From contig JACKLF010000007.1 in NCBI GenBank assembly GCA_024236055.1, positions 1-64,000 on the forward strand: a DNA stretch of 64,000 nucleotides. The letters are read 5' to 3'. Of this stretch, positions 14,972-23,448 are shown piece by piece; position 1 is the stretch's first letter, and every line of letters starts with the position of its first letter. The notes under the pieces were generated by a model. The model saw nothing but the letters and a program-made list of their open reading frames with translations. It was not told where the DNA came from and did not search any database. Both the position numbers and the translations under genes were made by a program. This DNA is from Alphaproteobacteria bacterium. GTDB lineage: Bacteria; Pseudomonadota; Alphaproteobacteria; Micropepsales; Micropepsaceae.

Positions 14972-15655
14972 TCAGGCCGGGACCGGCGCATGCGCCGGCA
15001 ATGCCAGCGCGACCGTCAGGCCCTGGGCGCTGGACTGAAAGCCCAGTTCGCCCTCGATCTCGGCGGCCAGGGCACGCATCACGCGAAATCCCAGCCCGCG
15101 GCTGCTGCGCGGGTCAAGGCCAACAGGCAGGCCCGCGCCATTGTCGCTGACCCGCAGCATCAGGCGGCCATCGGGGCCGGGACGGCAATCCACCGTCACC
15201 TCCAGCACCGCGCCCTCGCGATGGGCATATTTCATCGCATTGATGAACACCTCGCAGAGAATAAGGATGACGGGCTGCACCTGGCGGGTCAGCACCATCG
15301 CGCCGGCGCCGCCATGCACCACCCGGACCTGCTGCTCGGGCGAGGCCAGGGCCGCGACCAGCGCGTCGGTCACCTCTTTGAGATGCGGAACCAGGTCGGT
15401 CGCCCCCTCATAGGGGGTATGGGACAAAAGCCGGTGCAGCTGGCTGATCGTGTTGATGCGCGCGGCAATGCCGTCCAGCAGCAGGCGCACATCGGCCGGG
15501 CTGGGCGGATCGGGCCGGCGGGTGACCGCACTGGCCTGCATGCGCACCATGGAGACCAGCAGGGTCAGGCTGTTGGCAATGCGGTGGTTGGCTTCGGCCA
15601 CCGCATCCTGGAGTTCCACACTTTGGGGTATGGGCTGTCTGAGGATGGTATCCAT
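14972..15655 (-). CDS. orphan sensor histidine kinase, HisKA_2/HWE type
   Basis: A 227-residue kinase made only of the catalytic core. The dimerisation/phosphoacceptor helix is at residues about 18-60, with EANHRIANSLTLL holding the candidate histidine (about 24). The ATPase part shows the N-box EVFINAMKYAH (about 137-147), the G1 box SDNGAGLPVG and the G2-like SSRGLGFRVM. There is no sensor, membrane segment or receiver domain and no response regulator gene beside it, so it may take its signal by protein contact, as some HWE/HisKA_2 kinases of the alphaproteobacterial general stress response do. That pathway link is inference. Confidence 0.8.
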   Translation of the reverse strand: MDTILRQPIPQSVELQDAVAEANHRIANSLTLLVSMVRMQASAVTRRPDPPSPADVRLLLDGIAARINTISQLHRLLSHTPYEGATDLVPHLKEVTDALVAALASPEQQVRVVHGGAGAMVLTRQVQPVILILCEVFINAMKYAHREGAVLEVTVDCRPGPDGRLMLRVSDNGAGLPVGLDPRSSRGLGFRVMRALAAEIEGELGFQSSAQGLTVALALPAHAPVPA

Positions 15656-15721
15656 CAGGGCCCCCTTTCGGGTCGGATTATGCCCCCGCCACGCCCCGCA
15701 GTAAACAGGAAAACTCTTTAA

Positions 15722-15867
15722 AAAACAATGGTTTATCTAAGCATAAGGGGCAATCTGAGCCAATTGAGCAACCGGCTCAGGGAAACCTTCGGCCGCCTTC
15801 AGGCGTTGGAACTATAGCACGCCGATAGTAGCAATTTACTCATTTTGAGACCCCCGGAGTTGAACCC
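15722..15867. promoter_or_regulatory. divergent promoter gap between the kinase and the small RHH-like gene
   Basis: An A/T-rich stretch (about 15705-15745) and an interrupted palindrome TGAGCC-N12-GGCTCA at about 15758-15781 lie in this gap. It is likely to contain both promoters; the palindrome is a possible operator. Confidence 0.35.
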
Positions 15868-16125
15868 ATGAACGATCTGAGCCGCGGCGAACGGCTGCAG
15901 ATTATGCTGACGAAAGAAGAGCTTGAGGCGCTGGACAGCTGGCGCTTCGCCCGCCGCATGCCCAGCCGGGCGGCGGCGATCCGCGAACTTCTCAAGCGCG
16001 GCATGGCCGCGGAAGGCTTCAATGCCGCCGAGGCCGGCAGCCATTCCAAGGATTTCGGCGTGATGGGCCATTCCACCAGCCAGCCCACCCGGCCCTTCCC
16101 CGATGGCAACGGCGAGGACGCTTGA
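15868..16125 (+). CDS. small ribbon-helix-helix-like protein
   Basis: An 85-residue protein. Residues 8-46 (RLQIMLTKEELEALDSWRF, then MPSRAAAIRELLKRGM) have the strand-helix-helix pattern of CopG/Arc-type DNA-binding proteins; the rest is polar tail. Such short proteins are common and conserved in alphaproteobacteria, usually without a named function. ATG 15868 follows GGAGTTGAACCC. It could regulate itself or the kinase gene that reads away from it. Confidence 0.65.
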   Translation: MNDLSRGERLQIMLTKEELEALDSWRFARRMPSRAAAIRELLKRGMAAEGFNAAEAGSHSKDFGVMGHSTSQPTRPFPDGNGEDA

Positions 16126-16136
16126 TCCCCTGATCT

Positions 16137-16180
16137 TCGGGCCCTGGCGGTTTGGAGCCCTGGGCCCTTGCTTTTTGGCC
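16137..16180 (+). terminator. possible terminator or attenuator upstream of rpmI
   Basis: Two GGGCCC blocks separated by 17 bases can pair and are followed by a short T-run (TTGCTTTTTGG). It may end transcription of the small upstream gene or act in the leader of the ribosomal protein operon. Confidence 0.35.
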
Positions 16181-16280
16181 CATATTCCTCTTAAACGCGC
16201 CCCTTCCGGGCGGCCCGGCCGGACATGCCGTGGCAGCCCATGAATGCAAACCCAGCCTCACGGCTCCAAAGGAAAGCGAA

Positions 16281-16487
16281 ATGTCCAAGCTGAAGACAAA
16301 GTCGGGCGCCAAAAAGCGCTTCAAATTCACCGCCAAGGGCAAGATCAAGACCCACCAGGTCGGCAAGCGCCACCGGTTGATCAGCAACTCGCCCGAGCGC
16401 ACCCGCAATCTGCGCGGCACCGACGTGCTGAGCGAATCCGAAACCCGGCGCGTGAAGCGCTGGATGCCTTATGGCGGAGGTCTGTAA
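16281..16487 (+). CDS. rpmI: 50S ribosomal protein L35
   Basis: A 68-residue basic protein of the large ribosomal subunit with the family start MSKLKTKSGAKKRFK, the RHRLISNSPERTRNLRG middle and the KRWMPYG end. ATG 16281 follows AAAGGAAAGCGA, a good ribosome site; the longer frame from 16152 is not supported. It is three bases ahead of rplT; infC, often first in this operon, is not here. Confidence 0.97.
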   Translation: MSKLKTKSGAKKRFKFTAKGKIKTHQVGKRHRLISNSPERTRNLRGTDVLSESETRRVKRWMPYGGGL

Positions 16488-16490
16488 GCC

Positions 16491-16841
16491 ATGAGCCGTT
16501 CACCCCGCGCCGTACCCAGCCGCGCCCGCCGCGCCAAGGTCCTCAAGCAGGCCAAGGGCTTCCGTGGCCGCCGCAAAAACAACATCACCACCGCCAATGC
16601 CGCCGTCGACAAGTCGCTGCAGCACAACTACATCGGCCGCAAGGAGCGCAAGCGCAACTTCCGTGCCCTGTGGATCCAGCGCATCAACGCCGCGGTGCGC
16701 GAGCATGGCATCACCTACAGCCGATTTATCAGCGGGCTCGCCCAGGCGGGCATCGCGGTCGACCGTAAGGTGCTGAGCGATCTTGCCATCCACGAGCCCG
16801 CCGCCTTCAAGGCTCTGGTGGATCAGGCGTCCAAGGCCTAA
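16491..16841 (+). CDS. rplT: 50S ribosomal protein L20
   Basis: A 116-residue ribosomal protein that binds 23S rRNA early in assembly and, in many bacteria, represses its own operon. Family marks are VLKQAKGFRGRRKN near the N-terminus, YIGRKERKRNFRALWIQRINAAVR, and YSRFISGLAQAGI. It follows rpmI directly and is probably on one transcript with it and with pheST downstream. Confidence 0.97.
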   Translation: MSRSPRAVPSRARRAKVLKQAKGFRGRRKNNITTANAAVDKSLQHNYIGRKERKRNFRALWIQRINAAVREHGITYSRFISGLAQAGIAVDRKVLSDLAIHEPAAFKALVDQASKA

Positions 16842-16859
16842 ACCCCACCGGGGCAGAAA

Positions 16860-16877
16860 CGGGGCCGAAAGGCCCCG
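16860..16877 (+). terminator. CGGGGCC-GAAA-GGCCCCG hairpin before pheS
   Basis: A perfect 7-bp GC stem with a GAAA tetraloop in the 56-base gap between rplT and pheS. There is no strong U-run, so it may be a partial terminator or attenuator that sets the pheST level. Confidence 0.5.
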
Positions 16878-16897
16878 CCATTCTCTTCGGGGTTTTC

Positions 16898-17980
16898 ATG
16901 ACCGATATCGCTTCGCTGCAATCGCAGATCCTGGCCGACATTGCCGCGGCCGGCGACGAAACCGCTTTGGATGCGGTGCGCGTCGCCACGCTGGGCAAGA
17001 AGGGCAGCGTCAGCGCCCTGCTGGCCACCATGGGCAAGCTGTCGCCCGAGGAACGCAAGGTCCAGGGCCCGCTGTTCAACGGGCTGAAGGATGCGGTCGC
17101 CGAGGCCATCGCCGTGCGCAAGGCCGAACTGGCCGATGCCGCGCTGGATGCGCGCCTGGCGTCCGAGACGGTCGATGTCACCCTGCCGCCGGCGCCGGAG
17201 AATGGCGGCACCGTCCATCCCATCTCCCAGGTGCTGGAAGAGATCACCGCCATCTTCGCCGACCTGGGCTTTGCCGTGGCCGAGGGCCCGGACGTCGAAT
17301 TCGACGACTACAATTTCACCAAGCTGAACATCCCGCCCGACCATCCGGCCCGCCAGATGCAGGACACCTTCTATGTGTCGCCGCAGGCCGATGGGTCTTC
17401 GCATGTCCTGCGCACCCACACCTCGCCGGTGCAGGTGCGCGCCATGCTGGCGGCAGGCAAGCCGCCGATCCGGGTGATCTCGCCCGGGCGCACCTATCGC
17501 GTCGATTCCGACGCCACCCATTCGCCCATGTTCCACCAGGTCGAGGCGCTGGTGGTCGATGAGGGCATCCATCTGGGCCACCTGAAATGGACGGTGGAAG
17601 AATTCTGCAAGGCCTTCTTCGAGATCGACCAGATCGAGCTGCGCGCCCGTCCCAGCTTCTTTCCCTTCACCGAGCCGTCGCTGGAATGGGACATGCGCTG
17701 CGACCGCAGCGTGCCCGGCCAGATCAGGTTCGGCACCGGCAATGACTGGCTGGAGCTGGGCGGCAGCGGCATGGTTCACCGCAAGGTGCTGGAGAATTGC
17801 GGCTTCGACGCGCAGAAATATACCGGCTTTGCCTTCGGCTTCGGGCTGGACCGCATGGCGATGCTGAAATACGGCATCCCCGACATTCGCAGCTTCTTTG
17901 AAAGCGACCTGCGCTGGCTGCGCCATTACGGTTTCGCCGCGCTGGATATTCCCACGCTGGACGGGGGGCTCAGCAAATGA
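16898..17980 (+). CDS. pheS: phenylalanyl-tRNA synthetase alpha subunit
   Basis: A 360-residue class II aminoacyl-tRNA synthetase subunit; with PheT it forms the alpha2beta2 enzyme that charges tRNA-Phe. The N-terminal coiled coil binds tRNA. Catalytic motifs are visible: HPISQVLEEI leading into motif 1, RTHTSPVQVRAM and FFPFTEPSLEWDM for motif 2 and the Phe pocket, and GFGLDRMAMLKYGI for motif 3. The stop overlaps the pheT start by four bases. Confidence 0.97.
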   Translation: MTDIASLQSQILADIAAAGDETALDAVRVATLGKKGSVSALLATMGKLSPEERKVQGPLFNGLKDAVAEAIAVRKAELADAALDARLASETVDVTLPPAPENGGTVHPISQVLEEITAIFADLGFAVAEGPDVEFDDYNFTKLNIPPDHPARQMQDTFYVSPQADGSSHVLRTHTSPVQVRAMLAAGKPPIRVISPGRTYRVDSDATHSPMFHQVEALVVDEGIHLGHLKWTVEEFCKAFFEIDQIELRARPSFFPFTEPSLEWDMRCDRSVPGQIRFGTGNDWLELGGSGMVHRKVLENCGFDAQKYTGFAFGFGLDRMAMLKYGIPDIRSFFESDLRWLRHYGFAALDIPTLDGGLSK

Positions 17981-20388
17981 AGTTCACGCTGAGCTGGCTG
18001 AAGGAGCATCTGGACACCGATGCCGCGCCCGCGGCGATCGGCGAAAAGCTGACCGCCATCGGGCTGGAAGTCGAAAGCATCACCGATCCGGGCGCGGCGC
18101 TGGCCGATTTCGTGGTCGGCGAAGTCGTCACCGCCGATCAGCATCCCAATGCCGACCGGTTGCGCCTGTGCTCGGTCAGCGACGGCAAGGACACATTGCA
18201 GATCGTCTGCGGCGCGCCCAATGCGCGGGCCGGGATCAAGGTGGTGCTGGCGCGGCCCGGCACCGTGATCCCCGCCACCGGCGAGGCGCTGAAACTGGGC
18301 ACCATCCGGGGCGTGGAATCGCGTGGCATGATGTGCAGCGCCCGCGAGCTGCTGCTGGGCGAAGACCATGACGGCATCATCGAGCTGACGCCGGGCGCCA
18401 AGGTCGGCGCACCTGTCACGGCGGCGCTGGAAGAGGCCGGACTTCTGGCCAACGATCCCTTGTTCGACGTTTCCATCACCCCCAACCGGGGCGACGCCGC
18501 CAGCGTGTGGGGCATTGCCCGCGATCTGGCCGCCGCCGGGCTGGGCAAGCTGAAAACCGAAAAGGTCACGCCGGTGGCGGGTCACTTCCCCAGCCCCAAG
18601 ACCATCACCCTGGATTTCAGCGACGCCAACAAGGACGCCTGCCCGATCTTCGCCGGGCGCCTGATCCGCGGCGTCAAGAACGGCCCGGCCCCGCAATGGG
18701 TGCAGGACCGGCTGAAATCGGTGGGCATGAAATCGATCTCGGCCCTGGTCGATGCCACCAACCTGATTTCCCAGGACCGTGGGCGGCCGCTGCATGTCTT
18801 CGATGCCGACAAGCTGTCGGGCAACCTGCATGCGCGCATGGCCAACAATCACGAACAGGTGCTGGCGCTGGACGAGCAGACCTACATCCTGGACGACGAA
18901 ACCATCGTGATCGCCGATGACAGTTTCGCGCGCGGCATCGCCGGCATCATGGGCGGGCTGGACACAGGCTGTTTCGAGGACACCAGGAACGTCTTCATCG
19001 AAAGCGCCTGGTTCGATCCGGCGCGCATTGCCCGGACCGGGCGCAAGCAGGGCATCATTTCCGACGCCCGCTACCGCTTCGAGCGCGGCGTCGACCCGCA
19101 ATTCGTGCTGCCAGGGCTGGAGCTTTGCACCCAGCTGATCCTGGAATGGTGCGGCGGCGAAGCCTCTGACGTGGTGATCGCGGGCGAACTGCCGCCGCCG
19201 CACAAGCCGATCGTGTTCGATCCGGATTTCGTGCGCCGCCTGGGCGGCATCACCGTGCCGGTGGAGGAGATCCGCGCCATCCTGACCGGGCTGGGCTTTG
19301 TGGTCGAAACCCACGAGCAGCATCTGTTCCAGGTGGTGCCGCCAAGCTGGCGCCATGATGTCGACGGCCCCGCCGACCTGGTCGAGGAAGTGGTGCGCAT
19401 TCACGGCCTGGCCGATGTGCCCTCCACCGCGCTGACGCGCCCGCATGCCGTGGCCGCGCCGGTGCTGTCGGCCCAGCAGCGGCGCACGCGGGCGGCGCGC
19501 CGCGCCATCGCCGCGCGCGGCTTCAATGAATGCGTCAGCTTTTCCTTCATCGCCCGCGAGCAGGCAGAGCTGTTCGGCGGCGGCGATGACGCGCGCCAGC
19601 TTTCCAATCCCATCGCCTCGGACCTGGACGCGCTGCGCCCCGCGGTGCTGCCGGTGCTGCTGGCGGCGGCCTCGCGCAACGCCGCGCGCGGCCTTATCCC
19701 CCAGGCACTGTTCGAGGTCGGCCCGGCTTTCGCCAGCGGCATGCCCGGCGAACAGCAGACCGTGGCCACCGGCCTGCGCGCCGGCGAAGCCGAGCGCCAC
19801 TGGCGCGCGGCAGACCCCGCCGATGTCTTCACCGCCAAGGCCGACATGCTGGCGGTGCTGGAAGCCATCATGGGCGCGCCGATGACCGCGCCGGTCAGCG
19901 CCACGGCGCCCGGCTGGTATCATCCGGGCCGCAGCGGACAGATCGCGCTTGGCAAGAATGTCATTGCCCAGTTTGGCGAAATCCATCCGCGCTTGCTGGC
20001 CGCCTATGACCTCAAGGGCCCCGCCGCCGGCTTTGAAATCTTCCTGGACGCGATCCCGGCGGCCAAGAACAAGGGCAAGGCCAAGCCGCTGTTCGCGCCC
20101 TCGCCCTATCAGGCCATCGAACGCGACTTTGCGTTTGTCGTCGAAGCCGACGTCGCGGCGGGCGAGATCGTGAAGGCCGCGAAGCTGGCCGACCGCACCC
20201 TGATCGACGCCGTCAGCGTGTTCGACGTGTATGAAGGCAAGGGCGTGCCCGACGGCCACAAGTCGGTCGCCATCGCCGTGCGCATCCAGCCCAAGGACAA
20301 GACGCTGACGGAAGCGGAGATCGACGCCATCGCCCAGAAGATCGTGGCGGGCGTCACGAAAGCCACCGGCGCAGTCCTGCGCGGCTAA
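17977..20388 (+). CDS. pheT: phenylalanyl-tRNA synthetase beta subunit
   Basis: An 803-residue subunit with all expected domains in order: an N-terminal part, the tRNA-binding OB fold at about 40-150 (VVTADQHPNADRLRLCSV), the B3/B4 editing domain at about 210-380, B5 at about 400-475, the catalytic-like domain, and the C-terminal anticodon-binding FDX-ACB domain (YQAIERDFAFVV onward, about 710-803). The editing domain clears Tyr-tRNA-Phe. Translation is coupled to pheS. The end overlaps the converging small membrane protein gene by a few bases. Confidence 0.97.
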   Translation: MKFTLSWLKEHLDTDAAPAAIGEKLTAIGLEVESITDPGAALADFVVGEVVTADQHPNADRLRLCSVSDGKDTLQIVCGAPNARAGIKVVLARPGTVIPATGEALKLGTIRGVESRGMMCSARELLLGEDHDGIIELTPGAKVGAPVTAALEEAGLLANDPLFDVSITPNRGDAASVWGIARDLAAAGLGKLKTEKVTPVAGHFPSPKTITLDFSDANKDACPIFAGRLIRGVKNGPAPQWVQDRLKSVGMKSISALVDATNLISQDRGRPLHVFDADKLSGNLHARMANNHEQVLALDEQTYILDDETIVIADDSFARGIAGIMGGLDTGCFEDTRNVFIESAWFDPARIARTGRKQGIISDARYRFERGVDPQFVLPGLELCTQLILEWCGGEASDVVIAGELPPPHKPIVFDPDFVRRLGGITVPVEEIRAILTGLGFVVETHEQHLFQVVPPSWRHDVDGPADLVEEVVRIHGLADVPSTALTRPHAVAAPVLSAQQRRTRAARRAIAARGFNECVSFSFIAREQAELFGGGDDARQLSNPIASDLDALRPAVLPVLLAAASRNAARGLIPQALFEVGPAFASGMPGEQQTVATGLRAGEAERHWRAADPADVFTAKADMLAVLEAIMGAPMTAPVSATAPGWYHPGRSGQIALGKNVIAQFGEIHPRLLAAYDLKGPAAGFEIFLDAIPAAKNKGKAKPLFAPSPYQAIERDFAFVVEADVAAGEIVKAAKLADRTLIDAVSVFDVYEGKGVPDGHKSVAIAVRIQPKDKTLTEAEIDAIAQKIVAGVTKATGAVLRG

Positions 20389-20636
20389 TTGCGTGGGGGG
20401 GGCATGCCTCGAATGACCCGCCACGCCGCCCAGCCCACAATGGCAAGTGCCAGTAAATCCGCATAACCCAAATATTGTAGCAAACGCCATCGCTCATCCG
20501 CTGCGATAGCACTGGCATCAGCATGCATTGGATCGACCAATACAGCGTGTGTTTGTATCGGAATAAACATCGGCGAAAGCAGCACGGCCGCAATGACCCC
20601 AAGGCCTGCCAACTTCCATCGGGCTGCCGGCGGCAT
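20385..20636 (-). CDS. small two-helix membrane protein
   Basis: An 83-residue protein with two hydrophobic segments (about 8-27, KLAGLGVIAAVLLSPMFIP, and about 58-73, YADLLALAIVGWAAW) separated by a polar loop. No family recognised. It begins three bases after the stop of the methyltransferase gene, so the two are probably one transcript; GGAGTGATCC at that junction serves as ribosome site. Codon pattern and coupling suggest it is real. Confidence 0.5.
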   Translation of the reverse strand: MPPAARWKLAGLGVIAAVLLSPMFIPIQTHAVLVDPMHADASAIAADERWRLLQYLGYADLLALAIVGWAAWRVIRGMPPPRN

Positions 20637-20639
20637 GGA

Positions 20640-21476
20640 TCACTCCAAATTCAGCAACGTTGGCTTCACGCCGAACTGCGCCGCCAGCTTTTCGAATTCC
20701 GCCCGGGCGCGCGGGTTGGACCGTTGGTGCCGCTCGGCAAAGATGAACTCGTTTTTCTGGGTATGCTCGAAGCCGGTGAATTCGGTCACCCGCACCTTGT
20801 AGCCATGCGCCTCCAGATACAGGCCGCGCAGCACATTGGTCAGGTGGGAGCCGAACTCCCGCCGCTGGATGGGGTGGCGCCAAAGCTGGTCCAGCGGCCC
20901 CTTCACCTCTTCCAGCTGCCGCGCCAGTTCGGCCTGGCAGCAGGGCACCAGCGCCACGAATTTCGCCTCATGGCGCAGGGCGAACAGGATCGCCTCGTCC
21001 GTGGCGGTGTCGCAGGCATGCAGCGCGGTGACGATATCGACCTGTCCGATCGCGGCATCGGCGATGCGCCCTTCCACGAAATCCATGCGGTCGAAGCCGC
21101 TCTCGGCGGCGATGGCACGGGCGGCTTCCACCAGTTCAGGGCGGCTTTCCACCGCCGCCACGCGGCCGCGACCCGCCGGGCCGAAATAGAGATCGTAGAG
21201 AATGAACCCCAGATAGGACTTGCCCGCCCCCAGGTCGGCCAGCACCGGCTGGTCATTTTGATGGCCTTCGCTGCCTGAGGCCGTGTCTTTAAGCGCCGCA
21301 TCGATGGCCGGGCGGATCAGCTGGGCCAGGTGCTGGACCTGTTTCAGCTTGCGGCGGCTGTCGGCGTTCAGCCCGCCGTCCCGCGTCAGGATGTGCAGCG
21401 CCTTCAAAAGCGGCACGGACTGGCCGGGCCACAAGCCTTTCAGGGGATCGGGGGTCTTGGCGGGGCGGCGGCGCAT
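20640..21476 (-). CDS. class I SAM-dependent methyltransferase
   Basis: A 278-residue protein with a Rossmann methyltransferase core: the SAM-binding loop LADLGAGKSYLGFILYDL at about 79-96, the acidic end of strand 2 in VAAVESRPELVEAAR, and VTALHACDTATDEAI for strand 4. The C-terminal PCCQAELARQL and the FTGFEHTQKNEFIFA segment resemble the METTL25/GSTCD-like methyltransferase group, whose targets are mostly unknown. Reads toward pheT, followed at once by a small membrane protein. Confidence 0.75.
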   Translation of the reverse strand: MRRRPAKTPDPLKGLWPGQSVPLLKALHILTRDGGLNADSRRKLKQVQHLAQLIRPAIDAALKDTASGSEGHQNDQPVLADLGAGKSYLGFILYDLYFGPAGRGRVAAVESRPELVEAARAIAAESGFDRMDFVEGRIADAAIGQVDIVTALHACDTATDEAILFALRHEAKFVALVPCCQAELARQLEEVKGPLDQLWRHPIQRREFGSHLTNVLRGLYLEAHGYKVRVTEFTGFEHTQKNEFIFAERHQRSNPRARAEFEKLAAQFGVKPTLLNLE

Positions 21477-21563
21477 GGCGCCTTATAGCCCGGAACCGCC
21501 TCGAATCCGGCCCAAAATTCGCCTGTTGGAGCCGTAGCCGCCTTCTGGTAAAGCCCCGGCCAA

Positions 21564-23366
21564 ATGGCTGAACTCTCCAACATCCGCAACTTCTCCATCG
21601 TCGCCCATATCGACCATGGCAAGTCCACCCTGGCCGACCGGCTGATCCAGCAGACCGGCACCGTCGCCAACCGCGAAATGAAGGCCCAACTGCTCGATTC
21701 CATGGATATCGAGCGCGAGCGCGGCATCACCATCAAGGCCCAGACGGTGCGGATCGACTACACCGCCGCCGACGGCAACGCCTATGTGCTGAACCTGATG
21801 GACACGCCCGGCCATGTCGACTTCGGCTATGAGGTCAGCCGCTGCCTGGCCGCCTGCGAGGGCGCGCTGCTGGTGGTGGACGCCAGCCAGGGCGTCGAGG
21901 CACAGACCCTGGCCAATGTCTATCAGGCGATCGACGCCAACCTGGAAATCGTGCCGGTCCTGAACAAGATCGACCTGCCCGCCGCCGAGCCCGACCGGGT
22001 CAAGGCCCAGATCGAGGATGTCATCGGCATCGACGCATCCGAAGCGGTGCCGATTTCCGCCAAGACCGGCGTGGGCATCGACCTGGTGCTGGAAGCCATC
22101 GTCAAGCGCCTGCCCCCTCCGAAGGGCGAGCTGAACGCGCCGCTGAAGGCGCTGCTGATCGATTCCTATTACGACGCCTATCTGGGCGTCGTGGTGCTGG
22201 TGCGCATCATCGACGGCGAGCTGAAGAAGGGCCAGAAGATCCGCATGATGGCGGCCGACGCCGTCTATCAGGTCGAACAGATCGGCGTGTTCAAGCCCAA
22301 GAAGACCCCGGTCGAAAGGCTGGGGCCCGGCGAGGTCGGCTTCATCACCGCCCAGATCAAGCAGGTGGCCGACACCAATGTCGGCGACACCATCACCAAC
22401 GACCGAAACGGCATCACCACGCCGCTGCCCGGCTTCAAGCCCGCCCAGCAGGTGGTGTTCTGCGGCCTGTTCCCGGTCGACGCCGCCCAGTTCGACGATC
22501 TGCGCGAGGCGCTGGGCAAGCTGCACCTGAACGATGCCAGCTTCACCTACGAAACCGAATCCAGCGCCGCGCTGGGCTTCGGCTTCCGCTGCGGCTTCCT
22601 GGGCTTGCTGCATCTGGAAATCGTGCGCGAACGGCTGGAACGGGAATTCAACCTGGACCTGATCACCACCGCACCTTCGGTGATCTATCACATCTACATG
22701 AACAACGGCGAGATGAAGGAACTGCACAATCCCGCCGACATGCCCGATCCCAACTATATCGATCACATCGAGGAGCCGTGGATCAAGGCGACCATCCTGG
22801 TGCCCGACGAATATCTGGGCAGCGTGCTGAAGCTGTGCGAAGACCGGCGCGGCCGCCAGATCGAACTGACCTACGCCGGCAGCCGCGCGATGGTCGTCTA
22901 CATGCTGCCGCTGAACGAGGTGGTGTTCGACTTCTATGACCGGCTGAAAAGCGTCTCACGCGGCTATGCCAGCTTCGACTATCAGATCGAGAAGTACGAA
23001 GAAGGCGACCTGGTCAAGATGAGCATCCTGGTCAACGAAGAACCGGTCGATGCCCTGGCCATGGTGGTCAACCGCCAGCGCGCCGAAGGCCGTGGCCGCG
23101 CCATGTGCGAGAAGCTGAAAGACCTGATCCCGCGCCACATGTTCAAGATTCCGATCCAGGCCGCCATCGGCGGCAAGGTGATCGCGCGCGAAACCCTCTC
23201 GGCGCTCAGAAAAGACGTCACCGCCAAATGTTATGGCGGCGACATCTCCCGCAAGCGCAAGCTTCTGGACAAGCAGAAAGAGGGCAAGAAGAAGATGCGC
23301 CAGTTCGGCAAGGTGGAGATTCCCCAGGAAGCCTTCATCGCCGCCCTGAAGATGGACGACAATTAA
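21564..23366 (+). CDS. lepA: translation elongation factor 4
   Basis: A 600-residue GTPase that acts on stalled or mis-translocated ribosomes and in 30S biogenesis. G motifs: AHIDHGKSTLADRLIQQTG (G1), RERGIT (G2), DTPGHVDFGYEV (G3), LNKIDLPAA (G4), SAKTGVGID (G5). The EF-G-like domains II, III and V follow, and the LepA-only C-terminal domain ends with AKCYGGDISRKRKLLDKQK. ATG 21564 matches the usual start. It stands 87 bases from the divergent methyltransferase gene. Confidence 0.97.
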   Translation: MAELSNIRNFSIVAHIDHGKSTLADRLIQQTGTVANREMKAQLLDSMDIERERGITIKAQTVRIDYTAADGNAYVLNLMDTPGHVDFGYEVSRCLAACEGALLVVDASQGVEAQTLANVYQAIDANLEIVPVLNKIDLPAAEPDRVKAQIEDVIGIDASEAVPISAKTGVGIDLVLEAIVKRLPPPKGELNAPLKALLIDSYYDAYLGVVVLVRIIDGELKKGQKIRMMAADAVYQVEQIGVFKPKKTPVERLGPGEVGFITAQIKQVADTNVGDTITNDRNGITTPLPGFKPAQQVVFCGLFPVDAAQFDDLREALGKLHLNDASFTYETESSAALGFGFRCGFLGLLHLEIVRERLEREFNLDLITTAPSVIYHIYMNNGEMKELHNPADMPDPNYIDHIEEPWIKATILVPDEYLGSVLKLCEDRRGRQIELTYAGSRAMVVYMLPLNEVVFDFYDRLKSVSRGYASFDYQIEKYEEGDLVKMSILVNEEPVDALAMVVNRQRAEGRGRAMCEKLKDLIPRHMFKIPIQAAIGGKVIARETLSALRKDVTAKCYGGDISRKRKLLDKQKEGKKKMRQFGKVEIPQEAFIAALKMDDN

Positions 23367-23448
23367 GCGCCTGCAGATTAACCACACCGCTTAACCGCAA
23401 ACATGGCGATCGCGTGAAATTAACCCGGCGCTGCGCTAGCGGTGCGCA

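Noticed and set aside
17926..20490. 854-codon minus-strand frame
   Set aside because: Antisense of pheT, which is unmistakable on the plus strand.
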